This document shows positions 12,330-22,922 of a DNA stretch of 64,000 bases, piece after piece. The position numbers and the translations under genes are program-made. The DNA comes from Atherinomorus stipes (lineage: Eukaryota > Chordata > Actinopteri > Atheriniformes > Atherinidae), in assembly GCA_023101725.1 (NCBI GenBank), contig JALJCO010003429.1, positions 1-64,000 on the forward strand. The letters run 5' to 3'. Positions within the stretch are counted from its first letter, which is position 1; every line of letters begins with the position of its first letter. Under the pieces are notes generated by a model. It was not told where the DNA came from, made no database searches, and saw only the letters and a program-made list of their open reading frames with translations.

Positions 12330-12666
12330 ACAGTGCAATTAACTGAAATTTAATCGTGATTTCAATTTTCATGTCAAAAGATCTCCAAACTCTTGTAATC
12401 GAATTGAAATGATTATTTGCCATTTTTCTTTAAACAATTTCTGAAAGAGACGCGCATGCACTATACATTCCCTTCCATGCGGCCTTGCTACAACTTACAT
12501 TGCTGAGCGAAGGTGTGTTGTGTTTTGCATAAATTATCATTAACAAAATGTTTTTCGAGAAATACTGAATAAATGTAACCACACAAAATCATCATTTGAA
12601 TAATCGTGATTTCAGTATTGACCAAAATAATCGTGATGATTTTTTTTCCATAATCGGGCAGCCCTA
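12330..12666. mobile_element. hAT-type MITE, degraded
   Basis: The right end is ATCGGGCAGCCCTA, a standard hAT MITE end. The left end (near 12330, ACAGTGCAATTAACTG) is diverged. ATCGTGATTTCA-like sequence occurs near both ends (12354 and 12604). Flanks CTCCAAAG (12322-12329) and CTCAGAAG (12667-12674) agree at 6 of 8, consistent with an old 8-bp target duplication. Confidence 0.6.
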
Positions 12667-13206
12667 CTCAGAAGTATGTTCAACACATCAGAAATTTTGA
12701 GATAGATTTTATCACCTTCAAAGTATCCACCTAAGAAAACCTTGAACTGCTGGCAGAAAGGCAAATGAATGCATTTTCATGAACCCTCTCTTATTTTAAA
12801 TATATTCACTTTCATCAACTTTTAATGTTGACATAATTAATCTGTACCAGAGTTTGACTTATGATGTGAAACCATGAGTGAGTGTCTTGTGAGCAATATG
12901 GAAAAAGCCTGAAAACCTCCAGTGGGCATACTGCAAATCCAGTAGCAAGTATAGTCTTTAAGAAGATTCAGCGTATGTCTTGGTTCCAATCAACAGCGGC
13001 CTTGAGGTGCAGTACAAGACAGTGTTGGACGCAGGGCCGTTGTTAGCCATCTGGGTGCCTTAAGCAGAACTGCTTTGTGCCCCCCCCAACAAAGCAGAAA
13101 CCCAGTGTTTATTTGTTGATGTCACTGTTGTTGTTTTTCTTACTTTTTTGGGATCAAGATATCTCATCAAGTCACATTAAACATACTAAAATAAGCTAGC
13201 AGTTAA
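12667..13206. other. Intergenic, no gene recognised
   Basis: A short C-run near 13081 lies next to GCAGGGCCGTTGTTAGCC (13031), which resembles repeat-end sequence. No partner was found. Confidence 0.4.
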
Positions 13207-14275
13207 AGGAGCCCTATCATGAAAAATGGACTTTTAAGAGCTTTTCAGCATGTTACTGTGTTATTTCCTCATAAAAAAAACTTTATTTAAGTCGTTTTTT
13301 TCATCATTTGTGCATATTTGAGTAATATATATGAATATTCAGGCCAAGCTGTAGCTTCCTTAACATAACTGACTGACACCAGTATACGCAACGAGGTGGC
13401 ACCAATCACGAAGTGTTAAATACGCATGCGCAGCATCGTAGCAAGACGCCCTCTTTGTTTAACAGAAACTCTTAGAGAATCCTAAGGAAGAAACTAAAAG
13501 CCTGCAGGAAGATTTCCTCAGAGACAAACAGCCATCATTTAACAGATGTTTGATCCAGAGTTCAGGAGAAAAGCTTTTTTTATTCATTTTTTTTAAGCTC
13601 TAGAGGACGGCAGGTTGGAAAAAAATGTGGTTGCGTTCAGCGTGGGAGTTTATTTGTTGTACTGGACAAATCGACTTGCCAGAAGTGGTTGGATTATAAC
13701 TTCAGGGGCAGAAAAAAAAACTCAACTTTGTGTGTGAACTTCACTCCTGACAATTTCATGAATCTCGGGCAGTAAAGTGTTTTTTTCTCGGGGATTATTA
13801 CTAAAACCTGACGCAGTTCCACCATAAAAACGCCTTACGGACAGACAACACCACCGGTGAGTGAAAAAACGTCTCTCAGCTCAATGCTAAGTATTAGCCC
13901 ATGATTTGTTTGCTAATGTACTTACTTGTCAGGGGTCTCTGTGGTACTTCTGTGGTACTGTGTGTACTCCAAACTCCATATCAGACTCTGGGTCGAGCGC
14001 ATACAGCTCCATAACAGGCTGCTCTATCTATCAATGTTTACATAATAACATCCATGTGAGTGCCAGTGCCGGTGTTAAAAACAATTCTGTGACTCTTCAG
14101 AATAAGTGTCTCTTCTGGGACGACGTCATGAAATGGGCGTAAAACATGCTGCAATTGGTCGAGAGCTCCGCGGTTCAGGACAGTCAGCCATCTTACTTCC
14201 GTGTTGAAAATTAGACGCATAAAAAAACTAATATTTACACCAAATTAATTTCTATAGTCACGATGGGAAAATATT
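13207..14275. mobile_element. TTAA element, right end uncertain
   Basis: TTAA (13203-13206) is followed by AGGAGCCCTATCATGAAAAA, a start I recognise as very common in teleost TTAA-type elements. A weak inverted partner, TCACGATGGG near 14261-14270, may be the decayed right end, but no second TTAA is visible there. The interior contains a CpG segment (13375-13450) and a GACGTCATGAAATGGGCG block. No transposase frame. Confidence 0.5.
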
Positions 14276-17200
14276 TAGCTTATAAATGCCTGTATTTGAC
14301 TTTTAGAACGTTTAATACAAAGCATGATTATGCATTCTGTGATGTCTGGTTTTTTTTTTTTTTTTGGTGGTGTTGTGTGTGTTGGGGGGGGGGGGGGTAA
14401 TAAATAGTAAAATTAGTTATGTCACTGTTAATTAGCACCAATACAGGACTGTGAACACAGTTGTTTTATGCATAGTAGTATGGACATACTTGCGCTCTGC
14501 AATTTACTTTTACTCAGTTAGAACTTGAACTGTGGAGACTTTCCTATGAAGTCAAACACATGTCAAAGACACACATGGAGCAAAGTATATAACTGTGTCT
14601 TGAACAAATATGTTACTGTCAGTTTTGCATTACTCATCTTTTAACATTTATAAAAATATCTAGATATGATACAGGGATTCACAACTGGTTCTCACTGAGG
14701 CCCAAATTATGTTCGTAATGTGAAGTTAAATATTACAAAAACAATGAAAATAATACATTGAGTTGCCCTGTACATTGTAGGATCTCAAAGGGCTAAACTT
14801 TCAAGGGTCAACTTATCATTTTGGGGGTGTTAGAATGAAGGCCAGGGAGCCCACCCCACACCCCTACCCAACATGGCATCTTACCAGTACCCCATAATAA
14901 TCTAATATTGTTAATATATTTAAATTCCAAACAAGAATTCCAAACAGACTGCATGATCGACCTTAAAGAACATGTGTTCATGCACTCTATAACAACCTCC
15001 CCGTTACTGACACATGAATCTAAATTACTGAATCATCATGTGACAGCTAAACGCTGTAAAGTCACCTCACATTTCTAAACTTCATCATGGACTAATTTTA
15101 CATAAATGACTGAAACAAAGTGATCAACAAACTTAATGATGAAAGAAAGTGGAGTCGTTCAAATCTCACATAAAGTGGCGACATTTTTAAAACCTACAAA
15201 TGATATGTCCATGAGCACTAGATCAGCAGAAGATAACGATGGAGATGTTATTGAGGACAGAATTGAAACTTTTAGGCAGCTCCACAGTCACAGCTGTGCT
15301 GCGTTCATCGACAGCTGTGAAATAACAGCCTCCACATCAGCCTACCACTGAGGCTTAATGTGGGCTTCATTAGAAAGTCAACAATTAAATCAATATATAT
15401 CCACAAAACTTTAGAGGAGCTGAAGAATGTTTACCTAAAAATAGACTTTACCACATTCTCGTCTCTTGTAGTTTAAAAAAACTTGTGTGTCTGATTTTCA
15501 TGTCGTTGCCATGTTTTCTGACATCTGACTGATGGATCACACACCTGTGAGGACACACGTGCGTTTGTATAAAACCACACACTTTATAACACTTTAGGGC
15601 TTTTTTTTTTTTTTAATTGTGTCTCTCGGTCCGCTCAGGCAGGGCTTTACTCTTGTGGTCAGCAGACTGTGGTTGGCCCAATGTTTTTGGGGTCCCCATT
15701 GGCACTTTGTGCCCTACACACAGTCCGTGATGATCGTGATCATGATCCAAACAATGGATTGCAACTGTGTGATCGCAACAAATAGCAGGGACACGATCTT
15801 CTACAGAGAGCCTCCTGCACATGCTGACAATATATTTGTCTGAAGCCATGAGCATTGGAGCATACACAAAGTGGTGGACAATATAGTAAATACAGAAAAA
15901 AGCAGTCATTTTATTTTAAGAATTTCTTACAGATTGTGATATGAAGTAATAATTTACTTGTAAGCTGCTATGAAATATAATAAGAAAAGACAAAAAAACT
16001 CTGCTTCTAGTTTGTTTCAAGTAAAACCTCAAGGATAAAGATATCTGAGCACAGCATGCTCACAGTCATTATGTGTGATGCATTTATCTTTATGGAGGCA
16101 GTCATGGTGCTGCCTGAGCTGGCGACAGCTAATCTCCGCTCTGTCACCTACACCAAAGCAGCACTAGTAAACAAAAGAAAGATCTTTTTGGAGAGCAGTA
16201 TCAAAGATATAGCGCTAATTTAAATGGTGGATAAACGATAATGAAACAAAAAACTTTTATTATCTGCAAAACAAAAAGGGGAAAAAGTCAATCCATTCAC
16301 TTGTTTTGAGAACAATGTGAATGGGGTTTAAATCAGAAAGAGGAGATAAAAGATGATATATCTTAAAATAACAAAAATAATACTTAAAGAAAGAAAAGGG
16401 AGTGTAAGATGGAGATAGTTGACAATGTCACTGTTACATAGGGGCGATAAAAATGCTTGATATGTGTGGGCAGGCTCTTTTATTGATTCTTTTTTTTTTT
16501 CCTAGCTTGTGTGACCTCTGTCTTTCCACACAATAAATTGTGTAGAAGACCATTTTATTTTTGTCAGTCCATTTCACTATACTGCAGAAAAAGTCATCAG
16601 ATGGTTGAATGCCAGGGAGACAGCTGGACAAGCCTGTGTTTAGTTCATGCCCAGAAGAATTTCACATCCAACCCAGGAAGGTTAAAGACATAGAATCAGA
16701 TAGGTCATACTTAAAGTCTCTGTTGTAGAGGCTGCTGTTCCTGTTTGGCACTTAGCAAGCTGAGAAAAGTCACTATTTGGTGTTAAATCTAGAAAAGCCT
16801 TGAACTGAAATAGCAAAGTTTTTGGACTAGTTGGTCCATCTCGGCCGACACGCCTCCACATTCCAGCTCTTGGGTTTCTGAGGATATTACAAATCAGGGT
16901 GTTTTTTTATTTTTCAAAAGGGAGACAAGAGGCTGTGCTCCAACTATTTCATAGGGATATCACCCTACCCAGTCTCAAGGGAAAAGCTTATCCAAACTTG
17001 CTGGAAAGGAGGCTGTAACTGATTGTTGAAGCTCACATCTAGGATTTGTCCTTGTCATGGAACAGTGGATAAACCTTTGCTGCTGGGAGTTTGCCTATTA
17101 AATCTACCATACATGTGCTGTGTTGAAAGAGGTGAAAGCTCATGTTCCCGGGAGTCCAGCCTGTTCTCAAATGCTGACATTTTGTCAGGACCTTAAGCTA

Positions 17201-17599
17201 CTTTTCTTGGCATCATTAATTCAAGGGAAGCCTTGAGGTTTAGTTTTCAGTTTGTCAGACAGAAAAAGGGGCCTAAGTTGTTTCAGTGCCAAAACCTGAT
17301 CAAGAAATTGTGTTGCTTAACAAAACCAAGTGCTTTTGATTCCTCAACCAAACTACTGTAAGAATAACAGATTTTTTTTTAAGAAATACTGTATATAGTA
17401 GGATTGGTGTTAGGTGTAACAACTGGCATTTTGAGTTATTTTCATGGATAGGATCTCTGTAGCTGTGGGGCAGAGATAGAGTGGTTTATCAGGCTGTGAC
17501 CTTCAGCTCATGATGGGTAGTTTTGTAGCTGACTAAGAAGCAGCTGGGTTGTTTACAGCCCCAGTTTTCTACTGGGAAACAATGGATTACTTCCTCAGA
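14276..17599. other. Intergenic; homopolymer runs, no gene recognised
   Basis: A run of 16 T (14350-14365) is followed by a run of 14 G (14384-14397). Short frames at 15136-15351 and 15613-15909 lack motifs. A poly-T at 15601-15614 precedes a GC-rich block of unknown origin (15615-15720). Confidence 0.4.
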
Positions 17600-17690
17600 G
17601 TTGGGTGTAGCTTACTCTCCCGAGTGACGGAGTTTAATTATCTCAGGGTCTTGCTCATGAGTAAGGAACAGATCATCAGACTGAGAGGAA
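17600..17690 (+). pseudogene. Possible Rex3/CR1-like LINE reverse-transcriptase scrap
   Basis: The translation LRVGCSLLSRVTEFNYLRVL, followed by a LLMSKEQ segment, resembles the thumb-region block of fish Rex-type LINE proteins (usual form: ...EEFKYLGVLFTSEG...). It is only about 30 residues long and lacks the catalytic motifs. It lies in a 73-codon frame (17549-17770). Confidence 0.4.
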
Positions 17691-18843
17691 GATTGTCAGC
17701 TGTGATGCACATATTGTCCTCCATCGCTGCAGGAGGCTTAATGCAAAGCTGTTCATTTAACAGTAGTTAAAGTTCAAATTCTATGCTTTTTCTCTGGGTG
17801 CCTTAAGTTATAAATCTATGAAAACAAGTATTCAGAATGACTTTTCAGCCCTCGGTGTGGGCTGACCCTTAGAAACAATGCAGCTTATGCAGCTACCAAG
17901 AGGGAGCTCAGTGTGGAGTTGCCATTTCTTTGTGTAGGTGTTTCAGGAATCCAATTATGTTGCCTCCTGGCTACCAGCTAGCCTATATGAAGTTTTCATG
18001 TCATTCCTCTCCGACTCCCTTTTCCCACACCTCCTGAAAACTTTTAATTTGGTGCGATCAGATTAAGGTCGTGGTGAAAAATGTGTTAAGATGGAAATGT
18101 TTCAGGCAAACTAATGAGCTAAAACCTCAGTAGATATCTCCTATGGTTAATATTTTGTATTGCTAGGCTGTCAGTAAAGTGGTTTAATATCTGATGAACA
18201 TAAAGGCCAGGCACGGATGCTATTCCTGGCTAATGGCAGACTGAAAAATACAAAGCCATGTTTTATATGATTGACAGTGGGAGAGGAGTTGAAGGACATG
18301 CTGCACTGACAACTACTTTCATTATACCGAATGGTAAAATGTCTTCAAAACCACTCAGTGCTCTTGTAAAAGGGCTTTTACATTCTTGTCTTTGCTGCAG
18401 AGCTCTACAACAGCTGGCTGCGGAGAAGAATGCTCATAGACCAGATGATAGTGTGACAGAAACCCTGCGATGGCTCCTCAGAGGGTTGAGTCATGCCATA
18501 TTGATGAAGACAAATAAGAAATAGTGCTGACCTTTCTTTTAGCCTAATATCTGCATCAGTGATAGTTCCGCTGTTCAAGGCTTCTCCAAAAAGTGCTAAG
18601 CACACCATCAAATAAAATCTTGTCACATTATTGCTATATCATGTAATCACAGTTTGAGATTAAGAATGCAAGAAAAAATCAAAAATTGAAATATGTTGTA
18701 AGCTGCTCACACTTATGTTGCTCTTCAAGTTACATCAATCCCAGTTAATACAACTGGATTAACATAATTGAGCATCACTTTGGTGCAGGTGCAAAGAATT
18801 GTAGTCTGGAATTATCTCTTTATTCATAATGAATGCTCCAGTG
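17691..18843. other. Intergenic, no gene recognised
   Basis: No repeats with readable ends and no conserved coding blocks. The 88-codon frame at 18258-18524 has no recognisable features. Confidence 0.4.
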
Positions 18844-19062
18844 CAGGGTGCCCAAATCCAGCCCTTCAGAGCTATCCTGCACATTTTCGTTGCATCCGTT
18901 CTCCAACACTTCTGAATTAAATGAATGGCTTGTTACCAGCCTCTGCAGAGCTGAATGACATGTGCATGAGGGAATTGGCCACTTGATTTAGGTGTGTTGG
19001 AAAGGGTATGCTCTAAAAATGTCAGGATAGTAGCTCTCGAGGACCAGACTTGGGCACCCCTG
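18844..19062. mobile_element. hAT-type MITE with 8-bp TSD, 219 bp
   Basis: The ends CAGGGTGCCCAAATCCAG and (inverted) CAGGGGTGCCCAAGTCTGG pair over about 40 bases. Flanking 8-mers CTCCAGTG (18836-18843) and CTCTAGTG (19063-19070) differ at one base. The element at 62914-63136 is a second member of the family. Confidence 0.85.
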
Positions 19063-19619
19063 CTCTAGTGTTTCCTGTGCTAAAGGAGACAGCCAAGCTC
19101 CTTTCCTTAGTATTTAGAGAATTTCGCTATATGCAGCGTGCACATCTTAAATCATAGCAGTTACTTATACTTCTGGGGCCATATGTCTTACTGTAAGCCC
19201 CATTTCCCCCCCATGGGTCTGGGTTGGGTCGGGTCAGGCCAGATCAGGTCGGGTGGGCTTTGGTACAGATATGTTCATTTCAGTTGCGTCCCCACAGCAA
19301 ACTGGAGTTGTCGGCCTAGGTCATGGTAATACCTTTGAAAAGTCACTGCTGTGAGGAGGAATCGAGTGTTACTCTGATGCTACATTTAAGTGCAGTTGGG
19401 CAGAAGGCCGTCGGTAACAAACCAGATGTCACCTTAATCACAGAAGCCAAGAGAAAGCCAGTATAATATGGGTCAACATCTGATATACAACATATCATAG
19501 ATGTGGACTGAAGTCACTTTAACTGACAGACCACTTCTTCACATAGAGGCTTGTTTATGCCTTTACATGCAGCAATTGTCGTCCATCTGCTGTCTGCCCG
19601 GTTTTACATCTTGTAAATC
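19063..19619. other. Intergenic; GGGTCGGGTCAGG-type low-complexity patch
   Basis: At 19208-19262 a G-rich run of GGGTCnGG units occurs. A related patch, with CGAAAGGGTCCCAAAA and GTCAGGTCGG, lies at 23134-23170. Both look like parts of one dispersed repeat, but no ends were identified. No gene. Confidence 0.35.
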
Positions 19620-20112
19620 TTCTTAGATTCAACTGGTCTGCTTTCTCAGTACCAGTCAGGTTTTCGTAAAAAGCATAATACAACAGCTGCTGCTTTGAAA
19701 GTGGTAAATGATATCATAGATGCCCTAGATGGTCGTAAATATTGTGCAGCTCTTTTTGTTCGACACCGTTGATCATGTTATCCTGATAAACAAACTCCAT
19801 AAGACCGAGTTATCTGAACAGGCTGTAAAACTGGTCCTCAAATTATTTATCAGGACGAACACAATGTGTCCAGGCTGCTGGATCCTCTTCTTCCTTTCTT
19901 TCTGTTTTAAAGGAAGTTCCTCAAGGATCAATTCTAGGGCCGTTGTTGTTCACAATATATGTGAACAACTTGTGTGATAACTTGTCAGATGCCGAGTCTC
20001 ATCTTAATGCAGATGACACGATTATTTACTGTTCATCTTCTTCAGCGTCTCAGTCACTTGAACTTCTTCAGTCTGTATTTGATATTGTTCAGTCCCGTCT
20101 AGCGAGGCTTAA
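19620..20112 (+). pseudogene. LINE reverse transcriptase, first part (interrupted)
   Basis: The translation gives LLSQYQSGFRKKHNTTAAAL, then NDIIDALDGRKYCAALF, then DTVDH, VPQGSILGPLLFTIYVNNL and ADDTIIYCSSSS: finger, motif A, motif B and motif C regions of a jockey/Rex-like non-LTR element. It is dead. At about 19762 the Asp-Leu-Ser-Lys-Ala-Phe part of motif A is missing (about 17 bases, shifting frame), and a further frameshift lies between motif A and motif B. Motif C reads Asn-Ala-Asp-Asp rather than the usual aromatic-Ala-Asp-Asp. The element continues at 22039 after a TTAA insertion. I saw no endonuclease domain upstream, so it is 5' truncated. Confidence 0.85.
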
Positions 20113-22034
20113 AGTGTTGCCATACAACAACACACCAAGACAAAATAAGTAGCTCTGTGCAGTTAGAAGTTAATCAGACATGTATTTACGTAAATATCCG
20201 ATTTTAGGAGGCTTGGCTAAATGCTAATAGCTTTTCAGTCACGAAACGAGCCGCCATGTTGGGTCGTCAGCGATTGACAGAGTTGTGGGCCGCCCATTGA
20301 GTTACATGTTTAATCTAAGCTGTGGAAAACATGAAAAATGGCTCCAGAACAGCTAGATTGGAACTGGATTGTGTGGTGGGATCATCAGCCAGTTCAGAAA
20401 AGTGTGATAATGCTGAGGAATTTGGGAAATTCACATTTTACAAGCTAGAACCGGAGTGGAACTGTAGCCAGCTGCCTACACCCCAAATCAGTTTAAACAG
20501 CTGCAGCTCAGTCAGAACTCTGCTGCCCGAGTTCTCACAAAGACCAGAAAAGTGGACCACATCAGTCCAGTTCTGAGGTCTTTACGCTGGCTGCCGGTTC
20601 ATCAGAGAATAGACTTTAAAGTTCTGCTGTTGGTCTATAAAGCTCTGAATGGTTTAGGCACAAAATACATCAGTGACCTCTTGACCCAGTATGAACCTAC
20701 TAGACCCCTCAGGTCATCTAGATCCGGTCTTTTATCAGTTCCCAGAGTCAGAACCAGACATGGAGAAGCTGTGTTCAGCTTCTATGCTCCACATGTCTGG
20801 AACAAACTCCCAGAAAGTCTCAGATCAGCTGAAACACTTAGTTTATTTAAATCCAGGTTAAAGACCCACCTGTTCTCAGCTGCATTTACATAGATTTTAT
20901 TCAAAAGTTAAAATCCGCACATCTCTATATTCTCTCTTTTTAATCTTAAATGTTTTTAATTTTTTCTTCCCATTTTTTTTCTTCCCGCTGTAATACTTAT
21001 GTTTTATGTAAAGCCCTTTGAATTGTTCTGTACATGAAATGTGCTATACAAATAAACTTGCCTTGCCTTACAGTCCGTCTCCCAGCTTCAGCTCCACTGG
21101 TTCAGCTAAAAGCCTGCAAGACCACACCGAGGGAACCAGAACTGTAAGGAGCGACCCAGAACAACACAAGCAGACCCACAACTCGATGAGTTGCAGCGGT
21201 TTGACATACAGTAGAGCCAGGGGTGACAGAAACGAGGCACTCATCCCCCGCATTACCTCACAGCGAACAGCTACCTGTGGTAAATAATTAGCCTTTAAAA
21301 GATGAGAAGATAACAACTTACATGGTTTCAGTCCAGTTTTAAATAGTTCCCGTTTATAAGGATGAGGATGGGGGAAGGATGCATCTTTGGAAGCATCTGG
21401 AGGAGATCTGATGACCAGAGACATTCATATAACCGAGCTGCAGCTGTCTGCCGATAGCAGTAGCTGTATGACCGATGTGATGAAGCAACGATGGATGAAA
21501 AAGAATATTTCAGAGGACATGATCGCTTTTTCATTGTGTTAGAAGTCTCAACACGTTGGTTCCTGAAGTTTCAGGATGCTCTAGACAGGAGAGATGAGCA
21601 GAGAGGTCCGGCTACTGCCTGTTTCCCGGTGAATACGACTCTGACCTGCTTCTTTATCCTCTTCAAAATAAAATTCCTAATCTGTAGGAAACCTAAATAA
21701 CCTAATGCTGTACTTATGAGCTTTTAACCAATAACTGTCAATACAATTTGAAGGCTGAGTCATTACTGTTTGTCTGTAAAACTGGAAAAGAAACTTAAAA
21801 ACCGCATTGAAGCCATTGACTTCAATGTTAAATAAGCTGCAAAGACTCTCTGGCAGATGTCATTTCCGGTTGCGGCTCACAGCGCCACAGTCTGGTTAGA
21901 TGTGTTGAAAAGCAGCGATGTTTTCTAATAACTCATCTATGCAGCTGCACTTGTTTCTTTTACATAGATCATCATGAAGGACGTTTTGGTCTATAAAACA
22001 TGTCAAAAAATGTCAAAAACGTGTCATCAGCACT
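20113..22034. mobile_element. TTAA element inserted in the LINE, 1.92 kb
   Basis: It is flanked by TTAA at 20109-20112 and 22035-22038. The ends are AGTGTTGCCATA (left) and GTCATCAGCACT (right); AGTGYTG is shared in inverted orientation. Deleting it with one TTAA makes the LINE codons run on without a break (..RLARLK/LLLNAEK..). The interior has short frames only, including 84 codons at 20322-20576 with no domain I recognise, and it holds a second LINE fragment at 20498-21070. The TTAA specificity fits piggyBac or Kolobok superfamilies; the short TIR does not decide between them. Confidence 0.8.
20498..21070 (+). pseudogene. L2-like LINE 3' fragment nested in the TTAA element
   Basis: A frame open to its natural stop encodes the C-terminal end of an L2/CR1-group protein: SAARVLTKTRKVDHISPV, LRWLPVHQRIDFKVLLLVYK, ALNGLGTKYISDLL, PRVRTRHGEAVFSFYAPHVW, then NKLPESLR...LFKSRLKTHLF, with stop at about 20891. 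The 3' UTR ends with AAGCCCTTTGAATTG and GTGCTATACAAATAAACTTG plus a short TTGCC tail (about 21070), typical of the group. It is 5' truncated, as usual for LINE insertions. The polypeptide part is intact, suggesting a fairly young copy. Confidence 0.85.
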
Positions 22035-22038
22035 TTAA

Positions 22039-22922
22039 GCTTCTTTTAAATGCTGAGAAATCAAAGACCATGCTATTTTCAAATGGTAAGAAGCTCCCAC
22101 CATTCCTGCCCACCTTATTGACTGTACAAGGGGTTAAAAATGAAATGGTTAAATGCTACAAGTATTTATGTATTCTAATTGATGAGAGACTGTCTTTTCA
22201 AATTCATATAGAAAAGTTAGTGTCCGAATTGAAAGACAAATTAGGTTTCTTTTTTAGGAACAAAAACAGTTTCTCACATCAAGTCTGGAAGCGCTTAATA
22301 ATTTCAACCTTCTTCCCACTACTAGATTATGGAGATCTGCTTTACATGAACGCTTCAGCCCAGTTATTGAAAATGTTATATCTTGTCCATCACTGTACCT
22401 TGTACACCATTGCAAACAGTCCTTCACTTTCTGATCGCAGACTCTCACAATGGCTGCTTTTTATCTATAAATGTCTTCTTGACCTTCTTCCTGCATATTT
22501 ATGCTCACTTCTCTGTAGGAACACCAGTCATTATGCTCTGTGTTCTCAGGACATTATCGTAATGCAGGTTCCCAAAGCCAGAACTGAACTGGGTAAAAAG
22601 GCTTTTAGATGTTCTGCTCCTGAAGCCTGGAAAAACATGCAGAATACGTTCAAACTGTCATGTTTCATAACCTTGGGGCAAGCTTAAGTCAATTTTAAAG
22701 GACAGAGACCAGTTCTCTTGGCTCTTTTAACTGCCCAAATGATGTTCTCAGAGTGTTTTCTTGAAATGTGAATCAAGTGTTTTGTGTGTATTTCTGGTTT
22801 TATTGTGTATTTTATGTTTATGTTGTTGATTTTATGCTGCTGTCTTGGCCAGGTCACTGTTGAAAAAGAGGTTTTTAATCTCAATGAGTTTTATTCCTGT
22901 AAAATAAAAGTTACTACTACTA
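22039..22922 (+). pseudogene. LINE reverse transcriptase, second part and 3' UTR
   Basis: Continuation of 19620-20112 after the TTAA element. It encodes LLLNAEKSKTMLFSNGKKLP, a YKYLCILIDERLSFQIHI block (the thumb block, usually YKYLGI-D), and a basic C-terminal region ending near PEAWKNMQNTFKL (stop about 22687). The 3' UTR runs to ATCTCAATGAGTTTTATTCC, TGTAAAATAAAAGTTAC and a short (TAC)n tail near 22922, a tail type I know from fish LINEs. The 237-codon frame beginning at 21974 is a chimera: its first 20 or so codons come from the TTAA insert. Confidence 0.85.

Noticed and set aside
21068..21424. 118-codon minus-strand frame
   Set aside because: Spans the junction between the nested LINE tail and the TTAA element; no domain.
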